A stretch of DNA of 6,210 bases. It comes from Thermoplasmata archaeon (GTDB lineage Bacteria > Actinomycetota > Acidimicrobiia > Acidimicrobiales > Acidimicrobiaceae). The notes beneath the pieces were generated by a model that saw only the letters and a list, made by a program, of their open reading frames with translations, searched no databases and was not told the origin of the DNA. Positions 1 to 5,187 of the stretch are shown in pieces. A program made the position numbers and the translations under genes. Location of the stretch: assembly GCA_021836665.1 (NCBI GenBank), contig JAKBHQ010000087.1, positions 1-6,210 of the forward strand. Reading direction: 5' to 3'. How positions within the stretch are numbered: position 1 is the first letter of the stretch; each line of letters begins with the position of its first letter.

Positions 1-19
1 TTCCGACAGGGGGCTCTCT

Positions 20-93
20 GGCGGCGTAGCTCAGTAGGTAAGAGCACACGGCTCATAATCGTGGGGTCGTCGGTTCGAGTCCGACCGCCGCTA
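20..93 (+). tRNA. tRNA-Met (anticodon CAT), elongator type
   Basis: A full cloverleaf can be folded by eye. The 7-bp acceptor stem pairs 20-26 with 86-92 and ends in a G-U pair. The D stem GCTC/GAGC pairs 29-32 with 42-45. The anticodon stem pairs 47-51 with 59-63 around a loop whose anticodon CAT is at 54-56. There is a 5-base variable loop, and the T stem pairs 69-73 with 81-85 around TTCGAGT. A93 is the discriminator. CC follows but the next base is G, so the CCA end is not fully encoded. The 1-72 end is paired and the anticodon stem lacks three consecutive G-C pairs, which argues against the initiator tRNA. A tRNA-Ile with a lysidine-modified CAT anticodon cannot be formally excluded, but the body resembles elongator Met. 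It probably reads AUG codons during elongation. Confidence 0.93.
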
Positions 94-315
94 CCGGAGT
101 ATGCTATCCAGTTTGTCGCGTTCGCAAAGTCCTTGTCGTCTTGGCTAAAGCCGCTTTTTAACGGTGTACTAATTGTGGCGCGAGTCGACCATATCGAGAA
201 CGTTTTTAGATCGTCGGGGAGTGGCTCAGCTGCTCTGTGGCGTAGTTGGCTTCTGAAAGGGCTGGTTAAGCCGCTCGGATCTTCAAAGGGGTGATGGAGA
301 TACGGATAGCCTGTT
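94..315. other. Intergenic stretch with no recognisable gene
   Basis: Between the tRNA-Met and the putative rpmG promoter I see no convincing coding region. An open frame crosses from the tRNA to about 294, but it begins inside the tRNA and its product resembles no known protein. A very small hairpin, GGC-TAAA-GCC at 143-152, is followed after two bases by a run of five T (155-159). It could be a weak terminator for the tRNA transcript, but three base pairs are too few for confidence. I found no second cloverleaf here. Confidence 0.5.
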
Positions 316-344
316 TTGAGACGATGTAGTTCTTGGAATAGGCT
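316..344 (+). promoter_or_regulatory. Candidate sigma-A-type promoter of rpmG and the sigma-factor gene
   Basis: TTGAGA (316-321) and TAGGCT (339-344) are separated by exactly 17 bases. TAGGCT fits the TANNNT form of the -10 element common in actinobacteria. Transcription would start near 351, giving a leader of about 40 bases before the rpmG start at 391. A perfect 7-base inverted repeat (306-312 and 340-346) brackets the -35 box, and its right arm overlaps the -10 box. This might be an operator. The call rests only on motif match and position. Confidence 0.42.
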
Positions 345-390
345 ATGCTCAAGTGGTTAGATTTTTCACCCGAGTGGGGTTTGGTTTTGC

Positions 391-555
391 ATGGCAAAGA
401 ACGAAAAGCGTATTAAGGTGACCCTCGCTTGCGAAGTGTGCAAGAGGCGTAACTATATCACGACCAAGAATAAGCAGAATGATCGTGAGCGCATCGAGAT
501 GAAGAAGTATTGCAGCTGGGAGCGTCAGCATACCCTCCATAAAGAGACTAGGTAG
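391..555 (+). CDS. rpmG: Large-subunit ribosomal protein bL33
   Basis: This 54-residue basic protein of the large ribosomal subunit sits near the E site in known ribosome structures. The sequence starts [17 protein letters not shown], continues through the typical [10 protein letters not shown] stretch and ends HTLHKETR. Length and pattern match bL33 throughout. The zinc-binding form of the family carries two CxxC pairs. Here the first pair is intact (Cys14, Cys17), but the second is reduced to Cys41 followed by Ser-Trp-Glu, so Glu44 stands where the fourth Cys is expected. The ATG at 391 gives the family's usual N-terminus, although the upstream Shine-Dalgarno is weak (GTGGGG near 375). A sigma-factor gene follows nine bases after the stop in the same reading frame, so the two are probably co-transcribed. 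rpmG close to tRNA-Trp–secE–nusG is a common actinobacterial arrangement. Confidence 0.95.
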   Translation: MAKNEKRIKVTLACEVCKRRNYITTKNKQNDRERIEMKKYCSWERQHTLHKETR

Positions 556-564
556 ACCCAGACG

Positions 565-1215
565 GTGACCGAGCGTGCTGAGTCTTTGAAGCGCTTTGTC
601 GAGCAGGCCCAGCAGGGTTCCACTGAGAGCTTTGGCGAGCTGGTCAAGTTGACCTATCGCGATAATCTCAAACTTGCCATTAAGTTGGTTGGGAATCTTG
701 AAGATGCCTACGACGTGCTGCAGGACTCGTACATTCGCGCCTTCAGGTCGCTTAAAAGGTTTAGGGGTGATGCGAGCTTCCAGACTTGGATGTTTCGGAT
801 CGTCTCCAACTGTGCCTCTTCTCATCAGGCTGATTTAAGGAAGAAGAAGCGGGAGAAGCCCCTTTCGGAGGAGAGCGATATGGATCGATCTCAAGAGGCA
901 GACCGGGAATCTATGTTTCGGGTTACCCTTAAGTTCGATATAGACGCCGAACTTAGGAAGCTTCCTCAGAAGCTTCGCACGGTAGTGGTGCTTAGAGATA
1001 TCTACGGGATGGCCCACTCAGAGATAGCTCAGAAGCTCGGCATATCTGAGGCAACAGCCAAGGTGAGGTTGCACAGAGCGCGAAAGAGGCTGGCTCAAGC
1101 GCTTTCCTGGCTGGGCAATCAAAAAAGCGGCGACCCCGCCTGCGATTTGGTTGCTGTCGACGATTATCTGGAAGACTTCGAAGAAAACGAAGGTGAACTT
1201 CCCCGTGCTGTCTAG
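565..1215 (+). CDS. ECF-type RNA polymerase sigma factor (sigma-70 family, group 4)
   Basis: The 216-residue product has the two-domain layout of extracytoplasmic-function sigma factors. Region 2 spans about residues 22-92, with the polymerase-binding helix DAYDVLQDSYIRAFRSL (47-63) and the WMFRIVSN segment (75-82) that precedes the -10-contacting part. A charged linker covers about 93-125. Region 4 spans about 128-178, with LPQKLRTVVVLRDIYG followed by the helix-turn-helix SEIAQKLGISEATAKVRLHRAR (152-173) that contacts the -35 element. An acidic tail of nearly 40 residues follows. It would direct RNA polymerase to a small alternative regulon. The GTG at 565 is the first usable start after the rpmG stop. 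No strong Shine-Dalgarno is visible, so translation may be coupled to rpmG. The next gene looks like its anti-sigma factor. I cannot name the ECF subgroup or the signal from sequence alone. Confidence 0.9.
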   Translation: MTERAESLKRFVEQAQQGSTESFGELVKLTYRDNLKLAIKLVGNLEDAYDVLQDSYIRAFRSLKRFRGDASFQTWMFRIVSNCASSHQADLRKKKREKPLSEESDMDRSQEADRESMFRVTLKFDIDAELRKLPQKLRTVVVLRDIYGMAHSEIAQKLGISEATAKVRLHRARKRLAQALSWLGNQKSGDPACDLVAVDDYLEDFEENEGELPRAV

Positions 1216-1253
1216 TTGCCAAATGAATTGACCCCGGTCGAAATTCTGGTATT

Positions 1254-1601
1254 TTGAGAACGGGCGTCGCTTCTGGTGGGCAGTTTGGCACGGCAGCTTG
1301 CGCCATGGGCCAAGCAGAGCTTAAAGAGCTGCTTGACTCGCGTATGCCAACGAGACTTGATGTCTATGCCCACGTTAGGGCGTGTGAAACTTGCAGATTA
1401 GAGTTTGCGCGTTTGAAGTTGGAGGGGCATCTGAAACCTCGCTCTGCTGAGCCATCTGAGAGGTTTTTGACTTTTTTGAGCGGCGTTGCTGGCTCTAAGA
1501 GGGCATCCGTGTCCTTTTTTGCCGTTTCAGCCGCCTTGATATTGACTTTTTTTGTATTGATTTGGACCGCTACCAATTTCACTATCCGGAACCGGAGTTA
1601 A
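1254..1601 (+). CDS. Putative zinc-binding anti-sigma factor with one membrane segment
   Basis: The product probably holds the preceding ECF sigma factor inactive. The key evidence is HVRACETC at residues 40-47, the HisX3CysX2Cys motif of the ZAS anti-sigma family, plus a Cys at 16, near the position of the extra zinc/thiol Cys in RsrA-like members. A hydrophobic segment at about 86-106 would span the membrane once with the N-terminus inside. Only about nine residues would lie outside, so there is almost no extracytoplasmic sensor. The start is uncertain. TTG at 1254 keeps Cys16 and gives 115 residues. ATG at 1305 gives 98 residues and loses it. An in-frame stop lies at 1224, and neither start has a good ribosome site. 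Position right after the sigma gene (38-base gap) supports the pairing. Sequence outside the motif is not recognisable. Confidence 0.72.
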   Translation: MRTGVASGGQFGTAACAMGQAELKELLDSRMPTRLDVYAHVRACETCRLEFARLKLEGHLKPRSAEPSERFLTFLSGVAGSKRASVSFFAVSAALILTFFVLIWTATNFTIRNRS

Positions 1602-1608
1602 CCCGGTT
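1590..1608 (+). repeat. Inverted repeat at the end of the anti-sigma gene
   Basis: AACCGG (1590-1595) and CCGGTT (1603-1608) form a 6-bp stem with a 7-base loop spanning the TAA stop codon. No T-run follows, so this is not a standard terminator. It may mark the 3' end or a processing point ahead of tRNA-Trp, or be fortuitous. Confidence 0.35.
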
Positions 1609-1652
1609 AGACTTATTGAGTCCTATGTGCCGCTATGTTGGTAGGGCACTGT

Positions 1653-1725
1653 AGGGTAGTAGCTCAATTGGTAGAGCACCGGTCTCCAAAACCGGGGGTT
1701 GGGGGTTCGAGTCCCTCCTGCCCTG
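1653..1725 (+). tRNA. tRNA-Trp (anticodon CCA)
   Basis: A complete cloverleaf is visible. The acceptor stem pairs 1653-1659 with 1718-1724, with one T-G wobble. The D stem GCTC/GAGC pairs 1662-1665 with 1674-1677. The anticodon stem CCGGT/ACCGG pairs 1679-1683 with 1691-1695 around a loop with anticodon CCA at 1686-1688. The T stem pairs 1701-1705 with 1713-1717 around TTCGAGT. G1725 is the discriminator, as usual for tRNA-Trp, and CTC follows, so CCA is added after transcription. The gene lies 27 bases before the secE start, the standard trpT–secE–nusG arrangement, and is probably on the same primary transcript. TATGTT at 1634-1639 could be its -10 box, but no matching -35 at normal spacing was found. 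Confidence 0.95.
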
Positions 1726-1742
1726 CTCGTCGACTAGCTATT

Positions 1743-1749
1743 GGTGATC
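1743..1749 (+). promoter_or_regulatory. Ribosome binding site deciding the secE start
   Basis: GGTGATC matches the part of the Shine-Dalgarno complement that pairs with GATCACC at the 3' end of 16S rRNA. It ends three bases before ATG 1753. Possible TTG (1741) and GTG (1744) starts in the same frame overlap this site, so ATG 1753 is preferred. The site is the left part of a perfect 10-base palindrome, 1743-1752. Confidence 0.55.
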
Positions 1750-1752
1750 ACC

Positions 1753-2049
1753 ATGAACCGCGAAACTAAGAGATTACTTCAGCGTCAAGGTCAAATTGAC
1801 CAGGACGGACAGCCCCTCGCCCAAAAGGCCGCGCCCGCTCAACGAACCCGGCAGGAGGGTGGTCGAAGGACCTCCCCGAAGCAGTACTTCAATGAGGTCA
1901 AGGGCGAGCTTAAAAAGGTCGATTGGGCCTCGAAGAAGGAAGTCAGGAATTACTCGGCCGTCGTGCTGGTAACGCTTACCTTTGCCGTAACGCTTATATT
2001 TTTGCTCAACGTCCTCTTCTCGCGTCTAGTGATATTCCTTTTCAAATGA
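1753..2049 (+). CDS. secE: Preprotein translocase subunit SecE
   Basis: SecE is the small essential subunit that clamps SecY in the SecYEG protein-conducting channel of the cytoplasmic membrane. The 98-residue product has a hydrophilic, positively charged N-terminal part (about 1-44). Next comes the family signature [19 protein letters not shown] (46-64), with the amphipathic helix and the conserved Trp58. One membrane helix covers about residues 68-95. This single-helix form is usual outside the enteric bacteria, whose SecE has three helices. The charged extension before the signature resembles that of actinobacterial SecE. ATG 1753 is chosen because of the GGTGATC ribosome site and the family-like start MNRETKRL. 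nusG follows after four bases, so the two are almost certainly co-translated. Identification is firm from motif and context. Confidence 0.95.
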   Translation: MNRETKRLLQRQGQIDQDGQPLAQKAAPAQRTRQEGGRRTSPKQYFNEVKGELKKVDWASKKEVRNYSAVVLVTLTFAVTLIFLLNVLFSRLVIFLFK

Positions 2050-2053
2050 TCGG

Positions 2054-2758
2054 TTGAACAATAAGGTGTCAGAATTTACAGACGAATTTGAGGTTGCCGC
2101 GGACGGTTCTCTTGTTGAGGACGAGTTCACTGTGGGGGTTGTCGATGAAGACACCCTCCTAAACGATGGCGCCGAGGACGAAGCGGTCGAGTTTGAGCTG
2201 TTAGAAAGCCCATACGACCGAAGTGGTGACTGGTATGTCATCCACTCCTATGCGGGATACGAAAACAAGGTTAGATCTAACCTCCAGGCCAGAATTGCAT
2301 CAATGGGCATGGAGGAGAGGATCTTCGAGGTTGAGATTCCAGTAGAAGATGTGACTGAGTTTAAAAATGGCAAGAAAGTCACATCTCAAAAGAAGGTTTT
2401 CCCAGGCTACATAATGGTCCGCTGCTACATGGATGACGACGTCTGGCAGGTGGTCCGGAACACCCCGGGAGTTACCGGATTTGTGGGGTTAGGGTCAAAG
2501 CCTACTTCGCTTTCTCGGCGAGAGGTCGAATCGATGCTGCAGTTCCAGACGGTCGCCCACGAGGCGTTGCGGAGGCTCAAGCCGAAGGTTGACTTTGAGA
2601 TCGGTGAGACAGTTAGGGTTAAAGAAGGACCCCTTGCGGACTTCTCCGGTGAGATATCGGAGATTAATGAAGACCAGATGAAGTTGAAGGTGCTCTTCAA
2701 TATCTTCGGTCGTGAGACCCCGGTCGAACTGGAGTTTGCGCAGGTTTCGAAGCTTTAG
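2054..2758 (+). CDS. nusG: Transcription termination/antitermination factor NusG
   Basis: NusG binds the RNA polymerase clamp and modulates pausing and Rho action. Its KOW domain can contact ribosomal protein S10. The 234-residue product has an acidic, low-complexity N-terminal extension (about 1-57) of the kind seen in actinobacteria. The NGN domain follows at about 58-165, with [15 protein letters not shown] (59-73) and [32 protein letters not shown] (114-145). The C-terminal KOW domain covers about 180-234, with [18 protein letters not shown] (184-201). The start is TTG 2054, four bases after the secE stop, with no obvious Shine-Dalgarno. GTG 2066 in the same frame is an alternative, and the extension would barely change. 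Coupling to secE probably drives its translation. A gap of 78 bases leads to rplK. Confidence 0.96.
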   Translation: MNNKVSEFTDEFEVAADGSLVEDEFTVGVVDEDTLLNDGAEDEAVEFELLESPYDRSGDWYVIHSYAGYENKVRSNLQARIASMGMEERIFEVEIPVEDVTEFKNGKKVTSQKKVFPGYIMVRCYMDDDVWQVVRNTPGVTGFVGLGSKPTSLSRREVESMLQFQTVAHEALRRLKPKVDFEIGETVRVKEGPLADFSGEISEINEDQMKLKVLFNIFGRETPVELEFAQVSKL

Positions 2759-2767
2759 TTGGTTTGT

Positions 2768-2789
2768 GGCCGGACTTGAAGGTCTGGTT
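2768..2789 (+). promoter_or_regulatory. Hairpin in the rplK leader
   Basis: Positions 2768-2775 pair with 2782-2789 around a six-base loop, giving 8 bp of which three are G-U. There is no following T-run, so it is not an intrinsic terminator. It lies in the nusG–rplK gap, where L1-type repression or RNA processing occurs in some bacteria. I could not match it to the known L1-binding motif, so any role is a guess. Confidence 0.35.
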
Positions 2790-2836
2790 CATTGTGGAAG
2801 TAGTCAAGTCGAGAATAAGTTGAGGATGTATCAAAG

Positions 2837-3265
2837 ATGGCAAAGCGTACCGTAACTGCGGTTGTGAAGATCAACCTTCCAGCGGGTTCGGCCACTCCGG
2901 CCCCGCCGGTAGGAACCGCCCTTGGACCACACGGAATTCAGACGATGGAGTTCGTGAAGCAGTACAATGCTGCAACAGAAAGCCAAAAGGGGCAGATTAT
3001 CCCCGTTGAGGTAACTATATTTAACGACCGCTCCTTCAGTTTTGTACTGAAGACCCCTCCGACCCCGGTTCTGGTTCGCCAGGCTGCCGGAGTTCCGAAG
3101 GGATCGGCCACGAATCGTAAGGTCCAGGTAGGGACGATTACGAGGGCACAGGTTGAAGAGATCGCAAGGACCAAGATGCCGGACTTAAACGCATATGACA
3201 TTGAGGCCGCTATCAAGCAAGTGATAGGGACCGCAGAGTCTATGGGTATAGCGCTGGCGGACTAA
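2837..3265 (+). CDS. rplK: Large-subunit ribosomal protein uL11
   Basis: L11 forms the base of the stalk that recruits translation factors. It binds the 23S rRNA GTPase-associated region together with L10. The 142-residue length is normal. The N-terminal domain shows the proline-rich [14 protein letters not shown] motif (21-34), the site implicated in thiostrepton action in the family, and then [11 protein letters not shown]. The rRNA-binding C-terminal domain contains the [18 protein letters not shown] region and ends [16 protein letters not shown]. The commoner GPALGQHG form reads GTALGPHG here, a lineage variant that I do not regard as damage. GAGG at 2822-2825 lies 11 bases before ATG 2837, a slightly long spacing. 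It is followed by rplA after 31 bases, the usual L11 operon order. Confidence 0.97.
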   Translation: MAKRTVTAVVKINLPAGSATPAPPVGTALGPHGIQTMEFVKQYNAATESQKGQIIPVEVTIFNDRSFSFVLKTPPTPVLVRQAAGVPKGSATNRKVQVGTITRAQVEEIARTKMPDLNAYDIEAAIKQVIGTAESMGIALAD

Positions 3266-3267
3266 CA

Positions 3268-3279
3268 GCCCTGAAGGGC
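3268..3279 (+). repeat. Small hairpin between rplK and rplA
   Basis: GCCC-TGAA-GGGC forms a 4-bp stem with a tetraloop two bases after the rplK stop. The rplA ribosome site GGGAG (3286-3290) lies just downstream. No T-run follows. It could stabilise the rplK 3' end or adjust rplA initiation, but it is short enough to be chance. Confidence 0.3.
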
Positions 3280-3296
3280 AGTATTGGGAGATCATA

Positions 3297-4028
3297 ATGG
3301 CAACGCTAACTAAAAGGCAGAAGGCTTCGGCTCAGGCCTTCGACAAGACAAAGCTTCATGCTCCGATTGAGGCTATTTCCATAGTAAAGAAGACAGCCAC
3401 CGCGAAGTTTGACGAGACGGTTGAATTGGCTGTGAGACTAGGAGTAGATCCTCGGAAGGCGGATCAGATTGTTAGGGGAACGGTTTCCCTTCCAGCTGGT
3501 ACCGGAAGAGAAGTAAGGATTGCCGTCTTCGCAGCGGGCGAGGCTGCTCAAGAAGCTAAGGACGCTGGAGCCGACGTTGTCGGAGCCGACGACTTAGTCA
3601 ATCGGGTCCAATCGGAAGGTTTCTTAGAGTTCGACGTTGCGATAGCGACACCGGACATGATGGCGCAAGTTGGAAAACTCGGTCGGGTGCTCGGTCCTAG
3701 GGGCCTGATGCCTAATCCTAAGACCGGAACGGTTACCACCGACGTCGCTAAGGCAGTGACGGAGTTCAAAGGCGGGCGGGTGGAGTATCGCACCGATAAG
3801 GTCGGGATTATCCATCTTCCAATTGGTAAGGCGTCTTTTGGTGCCGAAAAACTTGCTGAGAATTTTAGGGCAGCCTTAGAGGAGCTTCAGAGGGCGAAAC
3901 CGGCTTCGGCGAAGGGTAAGTATCTGAGGACAATTGCCCTTTCGTCTTCGCAGGGACCCGCAGTCAAAATTGATACCAACCGGGTCAGAATTTTCGACGA
4001 GGAGATTCAAGCGGCGGCCAACGCCTAA
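3297..4028 (+). CDS. rplA: Large-subunit ribosomal protein uL1
   Basis: L1 builds the mobile L1 stalk that guides deacylated tRNA out of the E site. In many bacteria it also represses its own operon by binding the mRNA. The 243-residue product is slightly longer than the roughly 230 typical of the family, mostly from a short N-terminal addition. The L1 signature [20 protein letters not shown] covers residues 127-146. The preceding domain shows the usual [21 protein letters not shown] stretch, and the C-terminal domain has [26 protein letters not shown] at 3286-3290, six bases before ATG 3297, is a good ribosome site. It lies directly behind rplK and ahead of a structured rplJ leader. Confidence 0.97.
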   Translation: MATLTKRQKASAQAFDKTKLHAPIEAISIVKKTATAKFDETVELAVRLGVDPRKADQIVRGTVSLPAGTGREVRIAVFAAGEAAQEAKDAGADVVGADDLVNRVQSEGFLEFDVAIATPDMMAQVGKLGRVLGPRGLMPNPKTGTVTTDVAKAVTEFKGGRVEYRTDKVGIIHLPIGKASFGAEKLAENFRAALEELQRAKPASAKGKYLRTIALSSSQGPAVKIDTNRVRIFDEEIQAAANA

Positions 4029-4180
4029 AAAGGCAACTATATTCGTTCAGGTAGCTGAATTAACTTTCGATTCGCTCAAGAGGTCCGGTGCCGTAAGGCT
4101 TAAAGGTCGTTGACCGCCCGATGAGGCGATCTCTACGGGTCGGCAGAGAGAACAGCTCCATTGTGTACCCGAGGAGAGAT
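4029..4180 (+). promoter_or_regulatory. Structured rplJ leader, probable L10-type autoregulatory region
   Basis: These 152 noncoding bases contain several foldable elements. TTCAG/CTGAA pairs at 4046-4059 with a tetraloop. GCC-GTAA-GGC lies at 4090-4099 with a GNRA-type loop. GGTC-GTT-GACC lies at 4105-4115, and CGCC/GGCG pairs 4115-4118 with 4125-4128. Most tellingly, ATCTCT (4129-4134) pairs with AGAGAT (4175-4180), and CGGGT (4136-4140) pairs with ACCCG (4167-4171), separated by a 1-by-3 internal loop. That 11-bp helix would bury much of the rplJ ribosome site. CCGTA (4091-4095) can also pair with TACGG (4134-4138), giving a competing fold. L10 leaders that bind L10–L12 are known upstream of rplJ in many bacteria. 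Position supports this, but I could not match the consensus with certainty. Confidence 0.5.
4171..4177 (+). promoter_or_regulatory. Ribosome binding site deciding the rplJ start
   Basis: GAGGAGA ends three bases before ATG 4181, with its AGGAG core five bases from the start codon. It is the best ribosome site in the gap and selects ATG 4181 over an in-frame ATG at 4121. The upstream start would add 20 residues unlike any L10 N-terminus and lies inside the structured leader. Confidence 0.75.
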
Positions 4181-4717
4181 ATGGACAATCCACGGCCGGA
4201 AAAGGTCGCGATCGTCGAAGAGTTAAAGGACAGGTTTAAATCTGCCCAAGCAGTGCTGGTAACCGAGTACCGAGGCCTAAGGGTCACGGACCTTGAGGAG
4301 ATCAGGCGCAAGCTCAGAGACACCGGCGGCGAATACAAAGTGTTCAAGAACACTTTGGTTAGAATTGCCGCAGACCAAAGTGGACTATCTGAGTTGGATC
4401 AACTGCTTGTTGGCCCAACTGGATTAACCTTTGTTTCTGGAGACGTCGCTGAGGTTGCAAAGAGCCTTAGAGACCTTTCAAAGGCAAAGCCCGCCTTGGT
4501 TATAAAAGGCGGAGTCCTCTCCGGCAAGCCCATCGGCGCCCAAGCCGCTCTTGCTCTAGCAGACCTTCCGTCCAGGGATGCCCTGCTTAGCCAGATTGCA
4601 GGCGTAATGGCCGCACCGATGAGGGATTTTGCTGGTCTGTTGAAGGCCCTTCCTCAGAACTTCGCTTACGCCCTTTCGGCATTGGTGGAGAAGAAGAGTC
4701 AAGACGAAGCGGCCTAA
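4181..4717 (+). CDS. rplJ: Large-subunit ribosomal protein uL10
   Basis: L10 is the stalk protein that attaches L12 dimers to the ribosome, and it represses its own mRNA in several bacteria. The 178-residue product begins MDNPRPEKVAIVEELKDRF. It continues with the typical VLVTEYRGLRVTDLEEIRRKLR (25-46) and the EYKVFKNTLVRIA rRNA-binding stretch (51-63). The C-terminal helix (about 140-172) that carries L12 dimers is present, ending with an Asp/Glu-rich tail. The length is normal. Start choice rests on GAGGAGA and on homology of the N-terminus, since the longer open frame from 4121 is not convincing. rplL follows after 66 bases that contain a strong hairpin. Confidence 0.96.
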   Translation: MDNPRPEKVAIVEELKDRFKSAQAVLVTEYRGLRVTDLEEIRRKLRDTGGEYKVFKNTLVRIAADQSGLSELDQLLVGPTGLTFVSGDVAEVAKSLRDLSKAKPALVIKGGVLSGKPIGAQAALALADLPSRDALLSQIAGVMAAPMRDFAGLLKALPQNFAYALSALVEKKSQDEAA

Positions 4718-4738
4718 GCCCAAGTGTACTAAAAAGCT

Positions 4739-4764
4739 TTCGACCGTCGCGAAGGATGGTCGAA
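4739..4764 (+). promoter_or_regulatory. Perfect hairpin between rplJ and rplL
   Basis: Positions 4739-4748 pair with 4755-4764, ten base pairs including one G-U, around the loop GCGAAG. A further T-G pair could extend the base. The helix ends six bases before the rplL ribosome site AAAGGAG (4771-4777) and has no following T-run. An RNA processing or stability element is therefore more likely than a terminator. Such an element could help make L12 in excess over L10, as stalk stoichiometry requires. Confidence 0.55.
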
Positions 4765-4783
4765 GATCGTAAAGGAGATCCTT

Positions 4784-5170
4784 ATGGCAACAAAACAAGA
4801 AGTACTCGATTCAATAGCAAACATGACCGTCCTGGAGCTGTCCGAGCTCCTCAAAGAGTTCGAAGAGCGTTTCGGTGTAACCGCAGCTGCGCCAGTAGCC
4901 GTGGCGGCTGCGCCAGCAGGCGGCGGCGCAGGGGCTGATGCCGCTGCACCAGAGGAGCAGGATGAATTCGACGTTGTGCTAATTTCAGCAGGCGAGAAGA
5001 AGATCCAGGTCATCAAGGAGGTCAGGACCCTTACGAACCTCGGACTTAAAGAGGCGAAGGACCTGGTTGATGGCGCCCCCAAGCCAGTGCTTGAGAAGGT
5101 CTCTAAGGAAGATGCAGAGAAGGCAAAGGGCCTCCTAGAAGGCGCCGGCGCTACTGTCGAACTTAAGTAA
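4784..5170 (+). CDS. rplL: Large-subunit ribosomal protein bL12 (L7/L12)
   Basis: L12 is the multi-copy stalk protein that recruits elongation factors and stimulates their GTPase activity. The 128-residue product shows the three expected parts. The N-terminal dimerisation and L10-binding domain covers about 1-32, with [23 protein letters not shown] flexible Ala/Gly/Pro hinge covers about 33-57. The globular C-terminal domain covers about 58-128, with [22 protein letters not shown] (60-81) and the factor-binding helix [17 protein letters not shown] (86-102). The Ala-rich hinge, somewhat longer than in enteric bacteria, is typical of actinobacteria. AAAGGAG at 4771-4777 is a strong ribosome site six bases before ATG 4784. 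A clear terminator-like hairpin begins 18 bases after the stop. Confidence 0.97.
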   Translation: MATKQEVLDSIANMTVLELSELLKEFEERFGVTAAAPVAVAAAPAGGGAGADAAAPEEQDEFDVVLISAGEKKIQVIKEVRTLTNLGLKEAKDLVDGAPKPVLEKVSKEDAEKAKGLLEGAGATVELK

Positions 5171-5187
5171 TTAGGGTTTTATTTGTT

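Noticed and set aside
61..294. Open frame on the + strand starting in the tRNA-Met
   Set aside because: Its first codons are the tRNA anticodon and T arms, no ribosome site is present, and the product resembles nothing known.
349..825. Long open frame on the - strand opposite rpmG and the sigma gene
   Set aside because: It is antisense to two recognisable genes and its product shows no family motif, so it is best explained as a shadow of their codon use.
1588..1593. GGAACC as an ECF-type -35 box that the local sigma factor could use
   Set aside because: No CGT/GTC-type -10 was found at 16-17 bases downstream, so an autoregulated promoter is not supported there.
4121..4180. N-terminal extension of rplJ from an upstream ATG
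   Set aside because: The added residues are unlike L10, they overlap the structured leader, and the strong ribosome site points to ATG 4181.
4729..5082. Open frame on the - strand opposite rplL
   Set aside because: The Ala/Gly/Pro-rich hinge of L12 produces low-complexity open frames on the other strand. No independent evidence exists.
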